DNA of 64,000 bases, from assembly GCF_013155125.1 (NCBI RefSeq), contig NZ_CP053564.1:4781501-4845500 (forward strand), written 5' to 3'. The position numbers were made by a program, and so were the translations under genes. The notes under the pieces were generated by a model. The model saw nothing but the letters and a program-made list of their open reading frames with translations, did not search any database and was not told the origin of the DNA. This document shows positions 53,989 through 62,084 of this stretch, piece after piece (position 1 is the first letter of the stretch; every line of letters begins with the position of its first letter). This DNA is from Pseudonocardia broussonetiae. Its GTDB lineage: Bacteria; Actinomycetota; Actinomycetes; Mycobacteriales; Pseudonocardiaceae.

Positions 53989-54030
53989 CGTGAGCGGCAA
54001 CCGTGGCCAGGGCCACGGTTGCCGCTCACG
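53989..54030. terminator. 42-nt hairpin, bidirectional terminator between TerD and TerB genes
   Basis: Perfect 19-bp arms (CGTGAGCGGCAACCGTGGC at 53989-54007 and its complement at 54012-54030) with a four-base loop CAGG. It sits between two convergent stop codons, so it is well placed to end both transcripts. No U-tract is present, as usual in actinobacteria. Confidence 0.85.
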
Positions 54031-54036
54031 GTCGTT

Positions 54037-54492
54037 CTAGAGGTCGAACTCCGACGGCGAGATGCCCACCGCCAGGCAGGCCTCGCGGACGGCCTGCTGC
54101 TCGTCCTTGTCGAAGTCGCCGTCGGCCCCGCCGACGATGATCCCGACCTGGATCACGGCGCGCGCCGCGGGCGGGTCCTTCTTCAGCTTGCCGATCGTGG
54201 CGATGGCCTCGACCTTGCCGAACTCGTAGTCCGACTCCAGCTTCGACGCGTAGAACGTGAAGTGGTCCTGCAGCTCGCTGGGCGGAAAGACCTTCAGCGC
54301 CTCGTTGCTGCCGATGAAGCCGGCGGTCTTGCGACGCTCCTCGGCGCTGATCGTGCCGTCGGCGGCGGCGATGAGCGCGCACATCGCCATGCTCGCCTTC
54401 GCGAAGTCCTTGGACTTGAACTTGGCGACCTCGGTGGTCGCCGTGGCCTGCAGGCCGGCCATGCGGGTCTTGAGCTGGTCGAAGAAGCCCAT
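54037..54492 (-). CDS. TerB-family tellurite-resistance protein
   Basis: A 151-residue TerB protein: KASMAMCALIAAADGTISAEERRK (about 33-56) with the acidic metal-binding loop ADGTIS, and later GGADGDFDKDEQQAVREAC. TerB is a helical metal-binding protein at the inner membrane side of the Ter complex. The ATG is preceded by GAGAGGAC at rather long spacing. It is the last gene of the minus-strand ter operon. Confidence 0.93.
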   Translation of the reverse strand: MGFFDQLKTRMAGLQATATTEVAKFKSKDFAKASMAMCALIAAADGTISAEERRKTAGFIGSNEALKVFPPSELQDHFTFYASKLESDYEFGKVEAIATIGKLKKDPPAARAVIQVGIIVGGADGDFDKDEQQAVREACLAVGISPSEFDL

Positions 54493-54522
54493 GGTGTCGC
54501 AATCGTCCTCTCGTCGGAGGGT

Positions 54523-55377
54523 TCACACCCTGCCATGCGCCGGCAGGCGGCTCTGCACCGCCGACATCTGCACTGTCGACAACTGCACTGCCAACTCCCG
54601 CAGGGTGCCCAGGAGTTCCGCACCGGCGGCACCACCGCTCGCGGAGGTGACGGTGAGGGTGTCGAGCGCGAAGCCGGTGTCGTGCAGCTCGCCGTGCGCG
54701 GGGCGGACGGCGCGGTCGGCGGCGGTGAGCAGGTCGGCGTCGAGCAGCGAGTCGCCCGCCGCGAGCAGCGTGCCGGCGCCGACGCGCTCGCAGACCTCCC
54801 GCGCGGCGGCCGACTTCGTCAGCGCCCGCGGCACCGCGTAGACCTTGCGGCCCTGCAGCGACACCGTCCAGCCGCGCTCGGCGCACCAGGCGCCCAGGGC
54901 GTCGACCCAGCCGTCGGGGAGGGTGGGGCGGTCCACGACGGCGTAGGCGAACAGGTCGTCGGCCGTGCGCCGGTTGAGCACGAACGTCCCGCTGACGGCG
55001 GCGAGGTGCGACTCGACCTCGGCCAGCGGCGCGCACCCGGCCAGGCGCCCGCGGACGTCCGCGGCCCAGTCGGGATCGGGGACGCCGTCGACGAGCAGGT
55101 GCCCGCCGTTGGCCGCGATCGCGTACCGCGGGGGTGGCCCGGGCAGGTGGACGCGGGCGAGCTGCTCGCGCGTGCGGGTCGTGGTCGGGACGACCTCGGC
55201 GACCTCGCGCAGCGCCGTGAACGCCGCCACCCCGTCCTCGGTGAGGAACGACAGCGGCACGCCGCGGTAGACCTCGACGCACAGCAGCCGCGGGGCCTCG
55301 TGGTCGGGCACCCGCAGGTCCAGCGCCGCGGCGGAGTAGATGACGGTGCGGTCGAGGTCGAGGCAGGCGACGATCAC
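54523..55377 (-). CDS. HAD-superfamily hydrolase of the Ter operon
   Basis: A 284-residue HAD phosphatase. The nucleophile motif is CLDLDRTVIYSA near residues 5-16 (DxDxT), the lysine is in VPRALTKSAAAREVCERV, and the metal motif is LLAAGDSLLDADLL. HAD enzymes of this kind are part of Ter-linked operons proposed to make a nucleoside-like metabolite. The GTG start overlaps the stop of the StiP-like gene (GTGA). The substrate is unknown. Confidence 0.88.
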   Translation of the reverse strand: MIVACLDLDRTVIYSAAALDLRVPDHEAPRLLCVEVYRGVPLSFLTEDGVAAFTALREVAEVVPTTTRTREQLARVHLPGPPPRYAIAANGGHLLVDGVPDPDWAADVRGRLAGCAPLAEVESHLAAVSGTFVLNRRTADDLFAYAVVDRPTLPDGWVDALGAWCAERGWTVSLQGRKVYAVPRALTKSAAAREVCERVGAGTLLAAGDSLLDADLLTAADRAVRPAHGELHDTGFALDTLTVTSASGGAAGAELLGTLRELAVQLSTVQMSAVQSRLPAHGRV

Positions 55378-56516
55378 CGCGACGCCGCGCCCTCGGCCGG
55401 CACGGCCCGCCCGTCGGCCCCGGTGGCGCCCCGCGTGTAGCGCGGGTGGATCAGCCCGACGCAGCTGTAGGGCAGGTCGCCGACCTCCTCCACCGGCACG
55501 CCGCGCTGCGCGGCCAGCAGCCGCACGTGCGCGAGGTCGGCCTCGGGCGCACCGGCGCGCACCAGCACCTTCCACGGCACGCGGCGCAGCAGCACGCGGG
55601 TGGTCTCGCCGACGCCGGGCTTGACCAGGTTGACGTCACCGATGCCGTGCTCGTCGACGATCCGCTCGACCGCGGCCCAGCCGGCGTGGTCGGGCTCGCG
55701 GTCGGCGGGCTCGCTCGTGTCGTCGACCAGCGGGAACGCGGCGGTGACGGCGTCGAGGAACGCGTTGGAGACGTCGGCGCCCGCGAGCTCCCGGTAGAAC
55801 TTCGCGCCGTGGTACTGCCCGGGGCCGATCAGCCGGTCGTTGAGCACGGTGCGCGAGACGAGCCCGGACACCGTCGAGTTGAGGCAGGCCGACGCGATCA
55901 GCCAGTCCTCGCGGGTGCCGAACGTGCGGGCACAGCGGCCGGGGTCGGCGAGTACGGCGAGGTCGGGGTCGAACGGGGTGCCCGCCAGCGCCGCGGCCAG
56001 CTCGCGGTTGATCGCGCCCTTGCCCGTCCAGCCGTCGACGAACACGACGCGCGCGGGGTCGTGGTGCTCGGCGAGGTGGGCGAGCGCGAGGGTGTCGATG
56101 CCGCGGCCGCGCACGATCGAGACGGCGTAGTGCGGCAGGTCGACGCCGTGGCGGGCCTGCGCCCAGCGCCGCAGCAGGATGCCGACCGGGGTGCCCGCCC
56201 GCGCCAGCGACGCCAGCACGACGCCCGGGCCGCGCTCGCGCAGGACGAGCTCGGTGACGGTGCCGACGGCCCGCGCCAGCCGCGTCGCGGTGGCGTCGAG
56301 CGCGGAGCGGTACACGGCGAGGTAGGCCTCGTCGGGCTGGAACTCCACGGGCAGCGACTCGGCGTAGTGCGCCCCGCCGCTCTGCACGGCCTCCTCGCGC
56401 TCCTCCGTGGGCGCCTCCAGCTCGACGCCGGAGAGGTCGGTGAGCAGCCAGCCCACCTCGTCGGCGGCGTAGCTGCCGAACGCGGGGCCGCGCAGGGGCT
56501 CGGGCGTGCTCGTCAT
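55374..56516 (-). CDS. StiP/PELOTA-type protein of the Ter operon
   Basis: A 380-residue protein. The N-terminus (FGSYAADEVGWLLTDLSGVELEAPTEEREEAVQSGGAHYAESLP) and core (RGRGIDTLALAHLAEHHDPARVVFVDGWTGKGAINREL, YHGAKFYREL) match the family annotated as cysteine protease StiP-like with a phosphoribosyltransferase-like fold. The C-terminal 90 residues (VNLVKPGVGETTRVLLRRVPWKVLVRAG, HVRLLAAQRGVPVEEVGDLPYSCVGLIHP) are a PELOTA-like RNA-binding domain. In Ter operons it accompanies the PRTase-TRSP and HpcH-like proteins. It overlaps both neighbours by four bases. Confidence 0.87.
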   Translation of the reverse strand: MTSTPEPLRGPAFGSYAADEVGWLLTDLSGVELEAPTEEREEAVQSGGAHYAESLPVEFQPDEAYLAVYRSALDATATRLARAVGTVTELVLRERGPGVVLASLARAGTPVGILLRRWAQARHGVDLPHYAVSIVRGRGIDTLALAHLAEHHDPARVVFVDGWTGKGAINRELAAALAGTPFDPDLAVLADPGRCARTFGTREDWLIASACLNSTVSGLVSRTVLNDRLIGPGQYHGAKFYRELAGADVSNAFLDAVTAAFPLVDDTSEPADREPDHAGWAAVERIVDEHGIGDVNLVKPGVGETTRVLLRRVPWKVLVRAGAPEADLAHVRLLAAQRGVPVEEVGDLPYSCVGLIHPRYTRGATGADGRAVPAEGAASR

Positions 56517-57844
56517 GGGGTGATCACCAGGGTGGTCCTCCGGGTCAGCGGGGCCAGTGCGGGGAGCAGGCCCGCGCGCAGGGCGGGGGTGTCGGCGGGC
56601 GGGTCGACGACCACGACGACGTGGTCGAAGGAGCCGGGTCCGCCGAGGTTGTAGGCGAAGCGCGGGCCCGGCCCGTCGGCGGGGTCGTCGTGCGCCGGGA
56701 AGGTGATCCCGGTGCGCAGGGCGTAGCCCGGCTCGTCGACGACGACGGCGGGGGAGCGGCTGGTGGTGGAGAACAGGACGGTGCAGCCGGCGTCGGCGAG
56801 GGTCTGCGCGAGCCGCAGCGGCAGCGCCATCAGCTCCTCGGTGCCCAGCACCAGCGTCCGCTCCCCGGGCCGCACGCCCAGCGAGCGGGCCAGCGCGGGC
56901 AGGGCGGCGTCGAGGGCGGCGTGGTGGGCGGCGAGGAAGCCGTGGCGGCCGCCGTCGGGGAGGCCGTCGGGCAGGTCGAGCACCACCCGCGAGTCGGGCT
57001 CTCGTGGCGCGCGTGTCGGGGTGGGCGGCTCGGGCGCCACCCCGGCGCGGACGGCGTCGGCGCGCGCCAGCACGTCGTCGGGCAGGTCGACCGCGGCCCG
57101 GCACAGCGCGACCACGTCGAGCCGCGCCCCGAGCGCCGCCACCTCGGCGACCAGCGACGACCCCGCCGGCCGCGCGTCGACCAGCGTCGCCACGACGTAC
57201 CGCTCCCGCGGGGCGACGGCGTGCAGGGCGGTGATCGTGTTGAGGACCGTGCGGCCGGTGCTCAGCTCGTCGTCGACCAGGACCAGGGGGCGCCCGCCGC
57301 GCAGCAGGGCGGGGTCGGCGGGCAGCAGGAGGTGGTCGGTGGCGTGCGAGTGCTCCTCGCTGAAGCCGCCCGCCGACGCGATGCCGGGCACCGGACGCCG
57401 CGTGGAGTGCAGGTAGTCGGCGGTCAGCGCCTCCGCGACGGTGTGCCCGAGCGCGGTGGCGGTCTCGGCGTAGCCCAGGACCAGCGCGTCGAGCGCCGAC
57501 CGGGACGCCCCGGCGGTGAGCCCGAGCGTGATCGCCGCGCCCGGCTCCCCCCGGACGGCGGCGTGCAGCAGGTCGACCGGCAGCGCCCGCGGCTCCCGCC
57601 CGTCGAGCACGTCGGCGGCCAGCCCGCCCAGCAGCAGCCCGCCCGCCCGCACCAGCCGCGGGTCGGTCGGGACGTGCTTGCCGAGCACGCGGGAGACGAG
57701 GAGCTGGGCGCGGCGCGGGTTGCGGCGCAGCGCGAGGCCGAGCAGCACCGCGGGGTCGGCGCCGGGACCGGCGGCGCGGACGTGCACACCGAGCCGGTCG
57801 GCGACCGAGGACGTGGAGAGGGTCACCGGCGCAGTGTCCGGCAC
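56513..57844 (-). CDS. Phosphoribosyltransferase with C-terminal TRSP domain
   Basis: A 443-residue protein. The PRPP-binding loop LVLVDDELSTGRTVLN lies near residues 186-201 in a type I PRTase domain. The C-terminal domain (RTLVLGTEELMALPLRLAQTL then TTSRSPAVV) is the TRSP domain that follows such PRTases. Between them is a linker (PEPPTPTRAPREPDSR) encoded by a copy of the 43-bp dispersed repeat. It is thought to build a nucleotide-like compound in Ter operons. GTG 57844 has no clear ribosome-binding site; GTG codons shortly downstream are possible. Confidence 0.87.
   Translation of the reverse strand: MPDTAPVTLSTSSVADRLGVHVRAAGPGADPAVLLGLALRRNPRRAQLLVSRVLGKHVPTDPRLVRAGGLLLGGLAADVLDGREPRALPVDLLHAAVRGEPGAAITLGLTAGASRSALDALVLGYAETATALGHTVAEALTADYLHSTRRPVPGIASAGGFSEEHSHATDHLLLPADPALLRGGRPLVLVDDELSTGRTVLNTITALHAVAPRERYVVATLVDARPAGSSLVAEVAALGARLDVVALCRAAVDLPDDVLARADAVRAGVAPEPPTPTRAPREPDSRVVLDLPDGLPDGGRHGFLAAHHAALDAALPALARSLGVRPGERTLVLGTEELMALPLRLAQTLADAGCTVLFSTTSRSPAVVVDEPGYALRTGITFPAHDDPADGPGPRFAYNLGGPGSFDHVVVVVDPPADTPALRAGLLPALAPLTRRTTLVITP
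56988..57030 (+). repeat. Copy 3 of the 43-bp dispersed repeat, inside the PRTase-TRSP gene
   Basis: CCCGCGAGTCGGGCTCTCGT...; matches copy 2 (47881-47923) at about 39 of 43 bases. It lies in the interdomain linker of the host gene and keeps the frame. Confidence 0.75.
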
Positions 57845-57869
57845 GGGATCGGCACGGGATCGGCTCGGG

Positions 57870-59033
57870 TCACCGCGGCAGGCTGGCGGCCAGGAGGTCG
57901 ACGAAGGACACGCCCTCGCGCGCGACCCCGAACACCCGCGACTGCAGCGCGGTGAGCCGGGCCCAGGCCATGTGCGGGCGGATCTCGTTCATCTTGTTGC
58001 CGTGCCCCGACGCCATGACGCCGCTGGCGCGCCCGGCCCCGAGGACGGCGCTGGCGTCGCGGTACTCCTCGCTCGACACCACCGACAGCGCGTTGACGAC
58101 CGACACGTGGCTCGGGTGGATCGCGGTCTTGCCGTGCAGCCCGTTGGCCTTGTCCATGCCGACCTCGCGGATCAGGCCGTCGATCGCCCTCGACACCAGG
58201 CGGCTGCGCAGCTCCGGCTCGTCGTGCTCGTCGAACGGCGTGGTGCGCAGCTGCGGCTTGAACAGCCGCTCGGCCGCGGAGTAGTACTCCCAGACCGGGC
58301 CGGTGACGGTGAAGCCGGTGCCGTCGGCGCGCCCCAGCACGTTGACGACGTCGGCGATCAGGTTGCTCACGACCTTGACGTCGTAGATCGTCAGGTCGGG
58401 GGAGCGGCGCAGCCCGTAGAGGGCGCAGAGGTCGGTGGCGCCGAGGCGGACGGCGAGGATGCGGCGGCGGTCGCGGTGCAGCAGCGCGCGCAGCCGGGTC
58501 AGCTCGTCGACGCGGGTCTCGGCGTAGAGGACCGCGCCGGACTCGATCACCGGCATGGCGAGCAGCCGGCGTCCGCCGAGGCGGTCGGCGTCGTCGAGGG
58601 CGTGCAGGTACTCGGTGCCCGACGCGGCGGTGAACTTGGGCAGCACGAAGCCGTCGAGGACCCGCACGGCCCGCCCCAGGCGCGCCACCAGCGCGGGCAT
58701 CTGCCGCGGCTCGCGCACCCGCACGAACAGCAGCGGCAGCTCGGCGCCCGCATCGGCGTGCAGCTCGGTGAACGCGCGCACGAGGTTCTCCTCGGCGTGC
58801 TCCACCTGCTCGTCGGCGATGGAGTCCTCCAGGCAGACGACCACCGACGTGACGCCGGCGGCCGCCTGCTTGGTGATGTCGGCGACCAGTGCGGGGCGGT
58901 CGGCCGGCATGTACAGCGTGGCGCCGAGCGCCACCGACAGCAGGTCCAGCCCGCTGTCGCGGGTGAAGTGCTCCGGTGGACGCTCGAACAGCTCGTCCTG
59001 CTCGGATGCGGACAGGTAACCGAAGTGCCTCAA
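57870..59033 (-). CDS. HpcH/HpaI aldolase/citrate-lyase-family protein of the Ter operon
   Basis: A 387-residue TIM-barrel C-C lyase: LGATLYMPADRPAL near 38, VVCLEDSIADEQVEHAEENL, FVRVREPRQMPAL, GFVLPKFTA, MPVIESGAVLYAE and RLGATDLCALYGL, with GLHGKTAIHPSHV near the end. It resembles CitE-like enzymes that use CoA esters or keto acids with Mg2+. In Ter operons it is proposed to supply part of the metabolite. The start is TTG at 59033, chosen because the family N-terminus is MRHF and no better codon is present. Confidence 0.9.
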   Translation of the reverse strand: MRHFGYLSASEQDELFERPPEHFTRDSGLDLLSVALGATLYMPADRPALVADITKQAAAGVTSVVVCLEDSIADEQVEHAEENLVRAFTELHADAGAELPLLFVRVREPRQMPALVARLGRAVRVLDGFVLPKFTAASGTEYLHALDDADRLGGRRLLAMPVIESGAVLYAETRVDELTRLRALLHRDRRRILAVRLGATDLCALYGLRRSPDLTIYDVKVVSNLIADVVNVLGRADGTGFTVTGPVWEYYSAAERLFKPQLRTTPFDEHDEPELRSRLVSRAIDGLIREVGMDKANGLHGKTAIHPSHVSVVNALSVVSSEEYRDASAVLGAGRASGVMASGHGNKMNEIRPHMAWARLTALQSRVFGVAREGVSFVDLLAASLPR

Positions 59034-59096
59034 CGCCGTACCCCCATCGCCGTGTGTCTCAGGACGGAGCCACCGCGCTGTGGCCGGTCTAGCGGG

Positions 59097-59798
59097 TCAC
59101 TTCCGGCCGCGGGCCCAGTCCATGCCCCAGCCGTACGCGCGGTCGACGTCGGCCTGCCCGCCGCGGATGTAGCGGACCTCGCGGTTCACGACCAGTTCGC
59201 CGCCGCGGTTCTCCAGCATCGCGATCACGCACGTCGGTGAGCCCGGGTCGGACTCGTCGAGGCGGACCTCGATCTCGGGGCCCCCGGCCGGGAACAGCGT
59301 GACGACGCCGTCGGCGCTCGCCCAGTTGGGCGTACCTTCGTAGATGAACGTGAACACCAGGATGCGCCGGATCTCGTTGATCCGGGACAGGTCGATGAAC
59401 ATGTTCTCGCCGCCGACGTTCGACCCCGAGCGGTCGTCGCCGTCGAGCCGGATGATCGGCGCGCCCTGGTACGGCGCCTGGAACGCGTTGCCCAGGGCCT
59501 GGACCACGCCCTTGCTGCCGTCGGTGAACTCCCAGAGGCAGGCGAGGTCGAGGTCGACGCCCCCGCCGCCGCCCGTGAGCCGGCCGAACAGGCCCTTCTT
59601 CTGCGGCGCCGCGCCGGTGCTCCACTGCAGGTTGACCCGCAGCTGACCGGACGCGCCGCCGCCCTTGGTGAGCGAGACGCTCGGCGCCGACTTCGTCAGG
59701 GTGACCTTCGACAGCGACACCCCGCCACCGCCTGCGGGCGGGGTCGCTGCGGGCGGCTGCTCGGGCTTGGAGGGACGCTTGTTGTAGTCGATGGCCAT
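59097..59798 (-). CDS. TerD-family protein with proline-rich N-terminus
   Basis: A 233-residue protein. Residues 1-35 are polar and proline-rich (MAIDYNKRPSKPEQPP), followed by a TerD domain: LRVNLQWSTGA, GLFGRLTGGGGGVDLDLACLWEF and the calcium-loop region IIRLDGDDRSGSNVGGENMFI, then VFTFIYEGTPNWASADGVVTLF. This is the larger TerD variant that often accompanies a short TerD. It lies 16 bases after the next TerD gene upstream, in the same operon. Confidence 0.9.
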   Translation of the reverse strand: MAIDYNKRPSKPEQPPAATPPAGGGGVSLSKVTLTKSAPSVSLTKGGGASGQLRVNLQWSTGAAPQKKGLFGRLTGGGGGVDLDLACLWEFTDGSKGVVQALGNAFQAPYQGAPIIRLDGDDRSGSNVGGENMFIDLSRINEIRRILVFTFIYEGTPNWASADGVVTLFPAGGPEIEVRLDESDPGSPTCVIAMLENRGGELVVNREVRYIRGGQADVDRAYGWGMDWARGRK

Positions 59799-59814
59799 GC
59801 CGGTAGCCGGCCGG

Positions 59815-60390
59815 TCAGACGTTGACGCCGAAGTCGCGGGCGATGCCCGCGAGACCCGACGCGTAGCCCTGGCCGACCGCGCGGAACTTCCAGTCGGCGC
59901 CGTTGCGGTAGAGCTCGCCGAAGACCATCGCGGTCTCGGTGGAGGCGTCCTCGGTGAGGTCGTAGCGGGCGATCTCGGCGCCGCCGGCCTGGTTGACGAC
60001 GCGGATGAACGCGTTGCGCACCTGGCCGAAGCTTTGCGAGCGCGTGTCGGCGTCGTAGATGCTGACCGGGAAGACGACCTTGTCGACCTCGGCGGGCAGG
60101 CCGGCCAGGTTGACCTTGACCTGCTCGTCGTCGCCCTCGCCCTCACCGGTGAGGTTGTCGCCGGTGTGCTCGACGGTGCCGTCGGGCGTGGTGAGGTTGT
60201 TGAAGAAGACGAAGTGCTTGTCGGAGACGGCCTTGCCCTCCGCGTTGAGCACGATGGCGGAGGCGTCGAGGTCGAACTCGGTGCCCGTGGTGGTGCGGAC
60301 GTCCCATCCGAGGCCGACGATGACGTCGGTGAGCCCCGGGGCCTCCTTGGTCAGGCTGACGTTTCCACCCTTGGTGAGGCTGACTCCCAC
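59815..60390 (-). CDS. TerD-family protein, first gene of the minus-strand ter operon
   Basis: A 191-residue canonical TerD/Ter[72 protein letters not shown] and [31 protein letters not shown]. The Ca2+-binding acidic loop is intact. GTG start preceded by GGAG. The region 60391-60548, between it and the divergent GNAT gene, must hold the ter operon promoter. Confidence 0.95.
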   Translation of the reverse strand: MGVSLTKGGNVSLTKEAPGLTDVIVGLGWDVRTTTGTEFDLDASAIVLNAEGKAVSDKHFVFFNNLTTPDGTVEHTGDNLTGEGEGDDEQVKVNLAGLPAEVDKVVFPVSIYDADTRSQSFGQVRNAFIRVVNQAGGAEIARYDLTEDASTETAMVFGELYRNGADWKFRAVGQGYASGLAGIARDFGVNV

Positions 60391-60535
60391 GTACCTGCTC
60401 CGAATCTGTCGTGGGGGGCTCGTTCCCCCCAGTTCTCGCTCTGCAACAGCCGAGTGGATCCGGGCCGAGCATATCGGGACGGACCGGACCGGCTGTCAAG
60501 GTGCAAACGGTGAGCACCCGGGCGCAGTTCCCGCC

Positions 60536-60541
60536 TACCGT
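60536..60541 (+). promoter_or_regulatory. -10 box of GNAT gene (leaderless)
   Basis: TACCGT, seven bases, then ATG at 60549; no ribosome-binding site between. Confidence 0.5.
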
Positions 60542-60548
60542 GCCCGAC

Positions 60549-61115
60549 ATGGACCAGTTCCGCCTGGCGCGGCCGGGCCCGGAGCACGCCGGTGAGCTGC
60601 TGACGGTGCAGCGCGCCGCCTACGTCACCGAGGCGCAGCGCTACGACGCGCCGCACATCCCGCCGTTGGTCGAGACGCTCGACGAGGTGCGCGCCGACCT
60701 CGCGGGCGACGTCCCCGCGGTCGCGGCGTGGCTCGGGCCGCGCCTGGTCGGGTCGGTCCGCGGGCGCGTCGACGGGGGGCGGATGGAGATCGCGCGCCTC
60801 ACCGTCGCCCCGGACCAGCAGGGCCGCGGGCTGGGGCGGGCGCTGCTGGCGGCCGTCCACGCGGCCGCGCCGGCGCCGGTGGAGCGCTTCTGGCTGGTCA
60901 CGGGCGCGCGGAGCGACGACAACCGGCGCCTGTACGCCGCGGCGGGCTACGTCGACGCCGGCTCGGTGGTCGACGCGGCGGGCGTCGGGCTGGTGCGGAT
61001 GGAGCGCGGGCGGGAGGACTCGGCGGAGCAGGACCGCCCGGTCCGGGACGGCTCGGCCCGGGACGTATCAGCACGGTGTGGTCACGGTTCTGCTGGAGGC
61101 CCGGCGGGGGGATGA
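60549..61115 (+). CDS. GNAT family N-acetyltransferase
   Basis: A 188-residue GNAT. The acetyl-CoA loop is VAPDQQGRGLGRALLAAVHAA near 87-107, preceded by the strand RMEIARLTV and followed by NRRLYAAAGY. The N-terminus (FRLARPGPEHAGELLTVQRAAYVTEA) is typical of small-molecule GNATs. The last 35 residues are low-complexity and may be non-conserved. Substrate unknown. Confidence 0.88.
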   Translation: MDQFRLARPGPEHAGELLTVQRAAYVTEAQRYDAPHIPPLVETLDEVRADLAGDVPAVAAWLGPRLVGSVRGRVDGGRMEIARLTVAPDQQGRGLGRALLAAVHAAAPAPVERFWLVTGARSDDNRRLYAAAGYVDAGSVVDAAGVGLVRMERGREDSAEQDRPVRDGSARDVSARCGHGSAGGPAGG

Positions 61116-61190
61116 CACTGCCGTTCCGTCGGGGACGTCGTTCGTCGCGCCAGGCCGGCCAGCGGGGCCGGCGGATCGGAGTGCCGGAGC

Positions 61191-62018
61191 ATGAGCACCT
61201 CCTCGGGCCCGCCGCCGGGCTGGTACCGGGCCGCGGACGGCCGCTGGTACCCGCCGCCGACCCAGCAGCAGTACGGGTACGGGCCCCCGCAGTACGGACC
61301 CCCTCCCGGCGGTCCGCAGTACGCGGCCGCCCCGCCTCCCGCGCCGAAGCGCCGAGGGCCCGGCCGGGCGCTGCTCGTCGTCGGTGCCGTGGTGGTGGTG
61401 CTCGTCGTTCTCGGGGCGATCGCGCTCAACCGGCTCGTCACCGGGATCGGGGAGAGCGTCGGCGGGCTGGCCGGCGGCACCGGCTGCGACGCCGTGAGCA
61501 CCGAGGCCGTCGACGGCGCGCTGGGCGGCACCTACGAGGTCGTGCAGCTCGGCGGGCTGACCGAGATCGCCTCGCCCGTGCTCGACTCCCGGGTGCTGGC
61601 CGACGGGACGTCCTGCTGGGCGGTCGAGTCGGGCGAGGGCGGCCGGCTGGCGCGCATCGCGCGGTACTCGGGCTCCGACGCCGCCGAGCGGTTCGCGGCC
61701 GAGCGGACGGCGGCGATGGGCACCACGCAGGACCAGGGCGGCGGGATCAGCGTGTCGACCTCGGCGTACTTCAACAAGGACGTCCAGGCGGGCGACGAGG
61801 CGTTCTGCACCACCGGCGACTTCTCGGCGTCGGCAGGCGTCCTCGTGCGCACCGGTGACCTGCTGGTCTACGTCTCCACCAACGCCGCGGGCGCCGGCGC
61901 GGGCGCCATCCCGGACATCGAGTTCGACCAGGCCGGCGGCCCGTCGGACGCGATCCGGTTCGGCACCGACGACGCCAACTGCGACCGGGCGGTGGCGCTG
62001 GCGGCCCAGGTGCGCTGA
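61191..62018 (+). CDS. Membrane-anchored protein with WYxxxDGRWYPP head
   Basis: A 275-residue protein. The cytoplasmic N-terminus has PPGWYRAADGRWYPPP, a DUF2510-like tryptophan/tyrosine motif, and a Tyr/Pro/Gly/Gln-rich stretch. One membrane helix follows (ALLVVGAVVVVLVVLGAIAL, about 60-79). The outer domain has three cysteine sites (GTGCDAVS, TSCWAVES, EAFCTTGD) and a fourth near the C-terminus (NCDRAV), which may pair. The family is not recognised beyond this layout, common for actinobacterial envelope proteins. Start ATG, with no clear ribosome-binding site close by. Confidence 0.75.
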   Translation: MSTSSGPPPGWYRAADGRWYPPPTQQQYGYGPPQYGPPPGGPQYAAAPPPAPKRRGPGRALLVVGAVVVVLVVLGAIALNRLVTGIGESVGGLAGGTGCDAVSTEAVDGALGGTYEVVQLGGLTEIASPVLDSRVLADGTSCWAVESGEGGRLARIARYSGSDAAERFAAERTAAMGTTQDQGGGISVSTSAYFNKDVQAGDEAFCTTGDFSASAGVLVRTGDLLVYVSTNAAGAGAGAIPDIEFDQAGGPSDAIRFGTDDANCDRAVALAAQVR

Positions 62019-62069
62019 GGGGGTGCGCTGAGGGGCAGGTGCGGGGCCGGTTCTGTCGGGGGTCGCCCC

Positions 62070-62075
62070 TAGACT
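62070..62075 (+). promoter_or_regulatory. -10 box of polA
   Basis: TAGACT, nine bases, then ATG at 62085. The leader would be two or three bases at most. Confidence 0.45.
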
Positions 62076-62084
62076 CGGCCAGCG

